Of a stretch of 7,021 nucleotides of DNA, positions 1-5,115 are shown one piece after another. Under the pieces are notes generated by a model. The model worked only from the letters and a program-made list of their open reading frames with translations. It was not told where the DNA came from and made no database searches. Position numbers and translations under genes: made by a program. Source of the stretch: Candidatus Bathyarchaeota archaeon. Lineage in GTDB: Archaea > Thermoproteota > CALKCG01 > B24 > JAGTQN01. The stretch covers positions 3,364 through 10,384 of the forward strand of contig JAGTQN010000061.1 of the NCBI GenBank assembly GCA_018396395.1, in the 5' to 3' direction. Numbering within the stretch: the stretch's first letter is position 1; the number at the start of each line of letters is the position of its first letter.

Positions 1-1
1 A

Positions 2-736
2 GTTCGAATCGTGAACAGAGGCTCTTCGCCTGCCTACGATGTATATCTCATATTCCTTAATATGCCTCCTGGAGTCTCTTTGGAGAAACAGATATTCTAC
101 ATTCCCAAGATAGATGCAGGGAATTCTATACTGGCTGAAACCAATGCCTATGGAAACCCTAATGCTCCCTACAAAGGAGCCTTGACGGCCGTTGCCATGA
201 TATCCTTCAAGGACAGTTATGGCTACAGCAGGAGATATAACGCTACGTTCTTGGTAAATGTAAAGGGAAGGATCGAATTCAAGCTTCTAGAGCTATCGGT
301 TGTACCAACTCCAGCCTATAAGGGTGCGAGGATTACGATTTCTGGCTTATTGCTCAATATCGGAAAGGAAACGGCAAAGCATGTAAGCGTTTACCTGAAA
401 GAATGCGAGGAGCTTAGACCTAAGCATGAATCGGGCCAGTATCTGGGCAATGTGGATCCAGATGCCCAAATGCCCTTCATACTTGAAGCCGAAGTTAGGA
501 CAGACATAGGCTCCTATACCTTATTCATCGAAGCCGACTATATGGATGAGTATGGGGGTATCTACCATCAGATTTTCGAGGCCAAGTTTGAGGTTGGTGA
601 ACCTCCAAAGCCTCCCCAGCCGTCCCTGGAGGAGGTCCTATACAGAGTAGCGCCCATAGCCATAGCCACAGCTTTCATGATCGTTATGGGCTACATGATC
701 CTTAGATACGTGAGGCGCATGAAATTAAGAAGCTAA
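2..736 (+). CDS. S-layer-like (CARDB/COG1361-type) membrane-anchored protein, 3' part
   Basis: The reading frame is open to the left edge (VRI precedes the first possible GTG start at 11), so this is the C-terminal part of a longer protein. Numbering from that GTG, two Ig-like CARDB-style beta repeats can be seen. The first is cut (about 1-85, with NRGSSPAYDVYL and PPGVSL). The second is complete (about 90-195, with LLLNIGKETAKHVSVYL, YLGNVDPDAQMPF and YMDEYGG). The run around 'YLG(N/D)(V/L)DP' followed by a 'Y.DEYG' strand is typical of archaeal COG1361 S-layer-domain proteins. A Pro-rich linker (197-205) leads to one C-terminal transmembrane helix (about 212-233) and a basic tail RRMKLR. 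The topology is therefore outside domain, single anchor, short cytoplasmic tail. Such proteins often sit beside MacB/FtsX ABC exporters in archaea, and an FtsX permease follows 290 bp downstream. The specific ligand or role is unknown. Confidence 0.8.
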   Translation, partial: VRIVNRGSSPAYDVYLIFLNMPPGVSLEKQIFYIPKIDAGNSILAETNAYGNPNAPYKGALTAVAMISFKDSYGYSRRYNATFLVNVKGRIEFKLLELSVVPTPAYKGARITISGLLLNIGKETAKHVSVYLKECEELRPKHESGQYLGNVDPDAQMPFILEAEVRTDIGSYTLFIEADYMDEYGGIYHQIFEAKFEVGEPPKPPQPSLEEVLYRVAPIAIATAFMIVMGYMILRYVRRMKLRS

Positions 737-760
737 AGGACAATAGACGATGTTGGGTTC

Positions 761-774
761 AAGGAAGCTTCCTT
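761..774. repeat. Perfect 14-bp palindrome AAGGAAGCTTCCTT
   Basis: The sequence is identical to its own reverse complement over 14 bp. It lies 25 bp after the stop of the S-layer-like gene and is followed at once by another small palindrome, CGTACG (775-780). It could be an operator half-site pair or part of a 3'-end structure for the upstream transcript. A short pyrimidine-rich tract at about 848-890 would suit archaeal termination. No function is demonstrated. Confidence 0.4.
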
Positions 775-849
775 CGTACGATTCGCAGTGCATGGAAGGA
801 TTCTTATAAAGAAGTTAATATAAGGCTCTTAAGAAAAGGCAGAAGGCTT

Positions 850-972
850 CTATCTATTCTTCCCTTTCTTTCCCTTAATCTTCCAGTCCATATCCTTTAT
901 CCAAAGGGTCCTATGAAATCTTTGAGAAAGACAATCGATTTTTATACCTGAAGGCGGCTCCTTTGGCACCAT
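850..972 (-). CDS. Possible 40-residue basic small protein (tentative)
   Basis: An ATG frame on the minus strand encodes 40 residues beginning MVPKEPPSGIKIDCL, with FHRTLWIKDMDW in the middle and a Lys/Gly-rich C-terminus KIKGKKGKNR, ending in TAG. In its favour, all three arginine codons are AGG/AGA as in the neighbours, lysine is mostly AAG, and it fills most of an otherwise unexplained 290-bp gap. Against it, no ribosome binding site is visible, the KGKKGK tail is simply the complement of a pyrimidine tract, and a plausible box A for the downstream permease (939-946) lies inside it. I do not recognise the protein, and an open frame of this length can occur by chance. Confidence 0.22.
   Translation of the reverse strand: MVPKEPPSGIKIDCLSQRFHRTLWIKDMDWKIKGKKGKNR
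939..946 (+). promoter_or_regulatory. Candidate archaeal box A (TTTTTATA) for the ABC permease
   Basis: The TTTTTATA string fits the archaeal TATA/box A consensus. A start site about 26 nt downstream (near 969) would give a leader of roughly 58 nt containing the GAGGG Shine-Dalgarno-like element at 1012-1016, 10 nt before the TTG start. A second TATA-like string (TTATAAA, 804-810) lies further upstream, so the real promoter is uncertain. Confidence 0.4.
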
Positions 973-1026
973 CGGAAATTTTAATGCTGGGAAAGCGAAG
1001 GAAGAAAGTAAGAGGGTGCTTAGGGC

Positions 1027-2235
1027 TTGAGAATCTCTGATGTCCTTAGCTTATCCCTAAGTATTCTAAGGGAGCGTAGGATTAGGGCTATTCTAACGAT
1101 TTTGGGGATAATGATAGGTCCTGCAGCCCTTGTTTCAATCGTAGGGGCAACGCGAGGTTATACAAGCATTATTTCCGAACAGCTCACATCCCTTGGTCAG
1201 AATACGATAGTCCTATTTCCTGCAAAGGGTTTGGAGGTTTCCCAGACAGACATCGATAAACTGAGAAGGATACCGGGCGTAGCCTACATCACGCCTTTCT
1301 ATCAAAGCATGGGGGAAGTTCGAAAGCCTGATGGCGAAGAGGTGAGGGTTCAAACCTACGCTATAGACCTTACGGTCCTTATGAAGGCCATCGGCGGCTT
1401 AGAGGTTGAGGAAGGAATTGTGCCAGCATCCAGAGCCTATACATCCTGTCTCATCGGATCTGAGCTTTCCATATCTAGCCGAAGCAATACAAAGCTTTAC
1501 AAGGTTGGATCTCCCATAACCCTTCGATTACCTATTATCGAAGGCGAATCTGTAAAGATTAAGATAGCTAGTTTAAGGATATCGGGCATTCTAAAGCCCT
1601 ATGGTACGATGATGATCGTAAATCCAGATCGATCGATCTTTCTACCCCTTGATTCGGGTCCTTCGGTCCTAGGTCAGAAGAAGTATACGGGCATATTCCT
1701 CGTGGCCGGAAGTCCTGATAGGGTCGAGTATATAGTAAGCAAGATACGGGAACTTTATGGAGATTACTTTGAAGTAATATCTATAAAACAGATCGCTAAG
1801 ACCGTAGATAATATCATGAAAATCCTCGATGTCCTCTTATTCTCAACTTCATCCATAAGCTTTGCCGTGGCGATTACAGGAATTATGGCTACGATGTTCA
1901 CATCTGTTATGGAAAGGACTAGGGAGATAGGGGTTATGAAGGCTGTCGGTTTTAAGAACTTTCAGATCCTCATCCTAATCCTTTCGGAGAGTTTGATCAT
2001 GGGCCTTATTGGAGGAACGGCCGGTGTGGCGACTGGCATCCTTGGCTCCTATATTCTTACAAGGAGGGCTCTGATGATAATGGAGGGATTATCGATCGTT
2101 GCGAATCCTATCATTGCGCCAGAACTTGTAGCCACGGCCGTCTTTATGTCCATAGCCGTAGGAATAGCCGGAGGATTCCTTCCAGCCTTTAGGGCTTCAA
2201 GGCTTTCCCCAGTAGAGGCATTACGTTATGAATAG
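1027..2235 (+). CDS. MacB/FtsX-family ABC transporter permease
   Basis: This is a 402-residue integral membrane subunit that would work with a MacB/LolD-type ATPase to drive export or mechanotransmission across the membrane. The N-terminus (RERRIRAILTILGIMIG, 15-31) is the standard start of the family and enters TM1 (about 20-42). An extracytoplasmic MacB periplasmic-core-like domain follows (about 43-260). The C-terminal FtsX domain has TM2 (about 268-292), the cytoplasmic signature ERTREIGVMKAVGFKNFQI (297-313), TM3 (about 314-345) and TM4 (about 365-387), ending in the family hallmark PAFRASRLSPVEALRYE. The start is TTG: an in-frame TAG lies two codons upstream (1021-1023), GAGGG lies 10 nt before, and the N-terminus matches the family's usual length. 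The ATPase partner is not in the window. The upstream S-layer-like protein is a common companion. The substrate cannot be inferred. Confidence 0.93.
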   Translation: MRISDVLSLSLSILRERRIRAILTILGIMIGPAALVSIVGATRGYTSIISEQLTSLGQNTIVLFPAKGLEVSQTDIDKLRRIPGVAYITPFYQSMGEVRKPDGEEVRVQTYAIDLTVLMKAIGGLEVEEGIVPASRAYTSCLIGSELSISSRSNTKLYKVGSPITLRLPIIEGESVKIKIASLRISGILKPYGTMMIVNPDRSIFLPLDSGPSVLGQKKYTGIFLVAGSPDRVEYIVSKIRELYGDYFEVISIKQIAKTVDNIMKILDVLLFSTSSISFAVAITGIMATMFTSVMERTREIGVMKAVGFKNFQILILILSESLIMGLIGGTAGVATGILGSYILTRRALMIMEGLSIVANPIIAPELVATAVFMSIAVGIAGGFLPAFRASRLSPVEALRYE

Positions 2236-2238
2236 GAT

Positions 2239-2258
2239 AGCCATAAGTACTTATGGCT
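2239..2258. repeat. Perfect 20-bp palindrome AGCCATAAGT/ACTTATGGCT
   Basis: All 20 bases equal their reverse complement. It begins 4 nt after the permease stop codon. As RNA it could form an 8-bp stem with a GTAC loop, and T-rich stretches follow at about 2267-2295, so it could mark the permease transcript's 3' end. As DNA it is a symmetric site suited to a dimeric winged-helix protein such as the one encoded from 2435. Which role applies cannot be read from the sequence. Confidence 0.55.
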
Positions 2259-2300
2259 TAGATTAGCCCCCTTAGAATTTCTTGGCATTATTTTTAGAAA

Positions 2301-2318
2301 GACTTTAGAGCTAAAGTC
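2301..2318. repeat. 18-bp inverted repeat GACTTTAG-AG-CTAAAGTC
   Basis: Two perfect 8-bp arms are separated by 2 nt. It lies in the AT-rich gap between the permease and the winged-helix gene, about 117 bp upstream of the latter's annotated start and 43 bp downstream of the 20-bp palindrome. The 2-nt spacer is too short for a full-length RNA stem, which favours a protein-binding site over a terminator hairpin. This is inference only. Confidence 0.45.
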
Positions 2319-2370
2319 CCATTTATTCTTAACAAGGCGTTATTCAAAAATAGCATTTATCATATCGAAG

Positions 2371-2418
2371 TTTTTTATCGGGATTTTAAACTAAAGAAGA
2401 ATTTCGTAAGTTTAAAAA
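2371..2418 (+). promoter_or_regulatory. Promoter region of the winged-helix regulator gene
   Basis: Three box A-like strings occur: TTTTTTAT (2371-2378), ATTTTAAA (2383-2390) and TTTAAAAA (about 2410-2417). The middle one would place transcription initiation near 2412, giving a leader of about 23 nt to the ATG at 2435. The last would place it near 2440, after that ATG, and would favour the in-frame ATG at 2468. The sequence does not decide between them. Confidence 0.4.
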
Positions 2419-2434
2419 TTAGCCTAAAAAGCTC

Positions 2435-2785
2435 ATGATTAGCTTTATTAGAACTTTTCAAAATGTAATGGCGATAAAAGTGTCCTATCCAAGACGCCTC
2501 CTCTGGTACCTTTTCGCAGGTACAAAAGGAGGGGAAACTAGGGCTGGGATAATAAAGGCCCTTAAGGAGAGGCCTTATAATGCGAATCAACTAGCAAAGG
2601 TTCTTAATCTTGATTATAAAACCGTGAAACATCATCTCAACATCCTCATGGAAAACAGGCTTATTACAGTTGAAAAGGAAGGTAGATATGGAGCAGTTTA
2701 CATTCTCTCGGATTTTATGGAAGAAAATTTCCTTGAGTTCCAATTGATCTGGGAGAGAGTTAGAGTTAAGAAAAAAGAAAAATGA
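2435..2785 (+). CDS. Winged helix-turn-helix (ArsR-like) transcriptional regulator
   Basis: This is a 116-residue DNA-binding protein of a type common in archaea. The family's lead-in RRLLWYLFAGTKGGETRAGIIKALKERP (20-47) is followed by the helix-turn-helix (about 48-73, NANQLAKVLNLDYKTVKHHLNIL) and a beta wing (about 76-91, with the turn KEGRYG). A C-terminal helix (94-110) may serve dimerisation, and the protein ends in a Lys-rich tail KKKEK. No metal- or ligand-binding motif such as ArsR's CxC is visible. The start is uncertain: ATG 2435 is used here, but the in-frame ATG at 2468 (MAIKVSYPRR) gives a length nearer the family's and suits one of the box A strings; neither has a clear ribosome binding site. 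It converges on the enolase-family gene with only 5 bp between stop codons. The target is unknown; the adjacent ABC permease or its own promoter are reasonable guesses. Confidence 0.88.
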   Translation: MISFIRTFQNVMAIKVSYPRRLLWYLFAGTKGGETRAGIIKALKERPYNANQLAKVLNLDYKTVKHHLNILMENRLITVEKEGRYGAVYILSDFMEENFLEFQLIWERVRVKKKEK

Positions 2786-2790
2786 AAAAT
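2768..2790 (-). terminator. T-rich terminator of the enolase-family gene, inside the wHTH 3' end
   Basis: Read on the minus strand, the bases immediately after the enolase-family stop codon are rich in T runs (runs of five, five and six), which is the usual archaeal intrinsic termination signal. The same bases on the plus strand are the AAG/AAA codons of the wHTH protein's KKKEK tail and its TGA stop. Confidence 0.5.
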
Positions 2791-3852
2791 TTAGGCTACA
2801 ATTTTCGTATTACCAGCCTTGTACCGTTGGAGCGACCTTTCATCCAACTCAACCCCAAGGCCTGGCTTTTGGGGTACCCTTGCCATTCCTTTCTCGATGT
2901 ATATTGGCTCCTCGAAGAGATCGTCGACACGACAGAATTCACCAAAGATATCGCTCGTAAGGGTTGCGTTCTTTGTGGCGGCGCATGCATGGAGATAGCT
3001 AGCCTCTAAAATACCAAGGTCATTCCCAGAGCCATGCCAGACAGGTATTCCTGCAAGTTCGGCCATTGCAGCGTTCTTTTTAAACTCGTACATAGTCCCC
3101 CCAGTATTGATAATGTCGCAGGCTCCTTTCCTGACAGCATTGATGATATCAGTTCCAGATATATGGAGGGCTAGAGGAATGTCTATCTTCTGCCTCAAAA
3201 GGACATACCAGTCTAGGTTTGCCTTTGGAACAGGATCTTCGAGGCATACGATGTTATAGCCTTCCAGCTTCCTTGCCAATTTTATCGTAACCGAAGGATA
3301 ACGAAAGCCCGTATTCGGATCGAGGACGATAGCCATCTCAGGACCTACAGCCTTCTGAATGGCATCAACTGTCTCGACAACCTGGCCATAAGCTTTCAGT
3401 TTTATGACATTATAGCCCTTATCGGCAGCCATCTTTGCTATCGATGCTACCTTCTCTGGATTATTCTCCCCATGATACGGGGACCAAGCAGATACGGGGA
3501 CTTCTTTCCTGTAGGCACCTCCGAGAAGCTTATAAACTGGCATCCCTAAAGCCTTTCCTACGATGTCAAGGATAGCCTGCTCAAAAAGATGATCTAAGCC
3601 ATAGGGCATACCGAGCTCTTGGAAATTCATCTCAAATGGATCCCTTCCTATAAGGATCTGGGAAGCCCTCTGGACATTCTCCTCTGAGATGCCCCTATAG
3701 CTTTCCCCGATGCCTACGATCCCCTCATCCGTATGGACCTTTATGATGATCTTCGGTATCGATGCTAAGGAGTTCTCGCCCCTGTTAAGGACATCCATCG
3801 AAGATACGAAGGGAACCTTTACAGGCGAAAATTCGACTTTATTAATTCTCAA
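2791..3852 (-). CDS. Enolase-superfamily protein (mandelate racemase/muconate lactonizing enzyme family)
   Basis: At 353 residues it has the family's normal length. The N-terminal capping domain (about 1-120) is followed by the (beta/alpha)7beta barrel (about 121-320) and the usual C-terminal PxKPGLGVELDE (328-338). In the barrel I see the KxK pair K151/K153 (VIKLK), the first metal ligand D178 (VLDPN), the second ligand E205 (CLEDP), and H273 (VWHG) at the strand where mandelate racemase carries His297. D246 (GACDIINTGG) may be the Asp partner, but the alignment there is ambiguous. At the place of the third metal ligand, normally Glu/Asp in a 'GE' motif, this protein has LALHIS (H230). Members abstract a proton alpha to a carboxylate (acid-sugar dehydration, racemisation or cycloisomerisation); the substrate is not predictable here. 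The start is TTG at 3852, with GGTGAGG (3858-3864) 5 nt upstream. It lies 77 bp downstream of sua5 on the same strand, and a mannonate dehydratase-like gene nearby hints at sugar-acid metabolism. Confidence 0.9.
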   Translation of the reverse strand: MRINKVEFSPVKVPFVSSMDVLNRGENSLASIPKIIIKVHTDEGIVGIGESYRGISEENVQRASQILIGRDPFEMNFQELGMPYGLDHLFEQAILDIVGKALGMPVYKLLGGAYRKEVPVSAWSPYHGENNPEKVASIAKMAADKGYNVIKLKAYGQVVETVDAIQKAVGPEMAIVLDPNTGFRYPSVTIKLARKLEGYNIVCLEDPVPKANLDWYVLLRQKIDIPLALHISGTDIINAVRKGACDIINTGGTMYEFKKNAAMAELAGIPVWHGSGNDLGILEASYLHACAATKNATLTSDIFGEFCRVDDLFEEPIYIEKGMARVPQKPGLGVELDERSLQRYKAGNTKIVA

Positions 3853-3857
3853 AGGAT

Positions 3858-3864
3858 CCTCACC
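3858..3864 (-). promoter_or_regulatory. Shine-Dalgarno GGTGAGG that fixes the TTG start of the enolase-family gene
   Basis: On the minus strand GGTGAGG is followed by ATCCT and then TTG. The 5-nt spacing is good, and the resulting N-terminus MRINKVEF matches the first beta strand expected for the family. The out-of-frame ATG at 3866 overlaps this element and opens only a five-codon frame ending in the TGA of TTGA. Confidence 0.65.
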
Positions 3865-3888
3865 ATTATGAAGGCGATGTTCGTATCG

Positions 3889-3896
3889 GATATAAG
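3889..3896 (-). promoter_or_regulatory. Candidate box A (CTTATATC) for the enolase-family gene
   Basis: A TATA-like element lies in the 77-bp sua5/enolase gap, read on the minus strand. Initiation about 26 nt downstream would fall near 3867, giving a leader of about 15 nt that contains the GGTGAGG ribosome binding site. This suggests the enolase-family gene can be transcribed separately from sua5. Confidence 0.45.
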
Positions 3897-3929
3897 GTTA
3901 GCGGTTAAGGAATGGGCTCTACGAGAAGT

Positions 3930-4997
3930 CTATAGGCTATAGTCAATGTCAGCTCTTCCCTCGCTAGCATTGACTATGTTATACCCCGCTGCCTTCCTGA
4001 GCCTATTCGATATGGCGAGACCTATGTCCTCCTCCTCTATTCCCTCAGCGATGATGAGCCTTACGCCTAGCTGATCGAATTCCCGGAGGATTTTGAAAAG
4101 ATTTTTGGCTATGCTTCTAGGCTCAGACCTGCTTCCTACCACCTTTACGATTCCAATATCATAGCTTCCGGCGGTTTCATGGGTTGCCATGATACCTATT
4201 CCTTGACCTCCATACTTTAAGGCAAGCTCCCGGATCTTTCTAACTATATCCTCAACCCTTCCCTCCACAAGAATCATAGGAGCTCTAGGGGCATAATGCC
4301 TATACTTCATCCCTGGAGCCTTCGCGAGATCCGTAGGAACCTTCGCAAAGGCTACAGGATGTACCTCCACATCTTTTACAATCTTCCTCAAATCCTCCAG
4401 GGTAACGCCTCCGGGTCTAAGGATTCTGTATGGCTTCTTTGTCATGTCGAGGATTGTGGATTCAACCCCAACGGCCGTAGGACCCCCGTCAAGGACCATC
4501 TCTATACGCCCATCCAAGTCTTGAAGAACATGCTCGGCCGTCGTTGGGCTTGGGCGTCCAGATAGGTTTGCACTGGGAGCTGCAATGGGCTTTGAGGCCG
4601 CTATTAGGGCAAGGGCTATCTTATTCGCAGGCATTCTTATCGTAATTTCATCGAGGCCTCCAAGCCTTGGAATATCCTTTGCCTTCTTCAAAAGAAGTGT
4701 TAGGGGTCCTGGCCAGAAGGCATCCATCAGCTTCTCTGCATCCGATGGAACCTCCCTTGCAAGTCGATAAGCATCCTCCTTACTGGCTATATGGGTTATG
4801 ACAGGATTGTCAGGGGGTCTGTTTTTCGCCTCGTATATCCTTAGGACGGCTTTGAGGTCTAGGGCATTGGCTCCCAATCCATAGACTGTTTCGGTTGGAA
4901 AGGCTACGAGGCCCCCGGCTTCTATGACCTTTGCGGCCTCCCTAATTTTTTCTTCCTCTGGATTCTTTGGATCCACCTTAAGGACGATGGTCCTCAA
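3930..4997 (-). CDS. sua5: L-threonylcarbamoyladenylate synthase (Sua5, YrdC domain plus Sua5 domain)
   Basis: The enzyme makes threonylcarbamoyl-AMP from threonine, bicarbonate and ATP, the first step of the universal t6A37 modification of tRNAs that read ANN codons. The KEOPS complex completes the reaction in archaea. The YrdC domain spans about 10-205 with GGLVAFPTETVYGLGANAL (28-46), the substrate/ATP-binding K58 and R60 (KNRPPDNP), WPGPLT (95-100), PSANLSG (141-147), GVESTILD (177-184) and LRPGG. The interdomain linker carries the characteristic APGMKYRHYAP (227-237), and the C-terminal Rossmann-like Sua5 domain runs to about 340 with EDIGLAISNRLRKAA. The 355-residue length is normal for two-domain Sua5 rather than short YrdC. 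The start is TTG at 4997: an in-frame TGA lies three codons upstream, and the N-terminus RTIVLKVDP is standard. It diverges from the uxuA-like gene with a 118-bp shared promoter region. Confidence 0.96.
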   Translation of the reverse strand: MRTIVLKVDPKNPEEEKIREAAKVIEAGGLVAFPTETVYGLGANALDLKAVLRIYEAKNRPPDNPVITHIASKEDAYRLAREVPSDAEKLMDAFWPGPLTLLLKKAKDIPRLGGLDEITIRMPANKIALALIAASKPIAAPSANLSGRPSPTTAEHVLQDLDGRIEMVLDGGPTAVGVESTILDMTKKPYRILRPGGVTLEDLRKIVKDVEVHPVAFAKVPTDLAKAPGMKYRHYAPRAPMILVEGRVEDIVRKIRELALKYGGQGIGIMATHETAGSYDIGIVKVVGSRSEPRSIAKNLFKILREFDQLGVRLIIAEGIEEEDIGLAISNRLRKAAGYNIVNASEGRADIDYSL

Positions 4998-5044
4998 GCC
5001 TTTTCATGCATCCTTCGATTTCCTGAGTTTTAAGGATTCTTCCG

Positions 5045-5050
5045 ATAAAA
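5045..5050 (-). promoter_or_regulatory. Candidate box A (TTTTAT) for sua5
   Basis: Read on the minus strand within the 118-bp divergent region, this would place initiation near 5022 and give a leader of about 25 nt before the TTG start at 4997. A weak AAGG lies 1-4 nt upstream of that start, too close to be a convincing ribosome binding site. Confidence 0.4.
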
Positions 5051-5086
5051 CCTTGGGCCCCCTATTTCTAGTGAAGCTTTTAATTC

Positions 5087-5093
5087 CGATAAG
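5087..5093 (+). promoter_or_regulatory. Candidate box A (CTTTTAA) for the uxuA-like gene; leaderless transcript likely
   Basis: The centre of this box lies 26 nt before the ATG at 5116, the usual archaeal distance from box A to the transcription start. No Shine-Dalgarno element precedes either candidate ATG (5116 or 5125). Both points suggest a leaderless mRNA beginning at or next to the ATG at 5116. Confidence 0.45.
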
Positions 5094-5115
5094 CCTATTC
5101 AAGCTTCGATGGGCT

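Noticed and set aside
2375..2590. 71-residue minus-strand frame opposite the wHTH gene
   Set aside because: It is antisense to the helix-turn-helix coding region, with no recognisable features of its own.
4296..4770. Plus-strand frames of 61-89 residues inside sua5
   Set aside because: They are antisense shadows of a well-conserved enzyme gene.
4924..5115. Longer N-terminus for the uxuA-like protein (start at 4924)
   Set aside because: It would overlap the 5' end of sua5 on the other strand. The extra residues lack family features, and a box A at 5087-5093 is spaced for a start at 5116.
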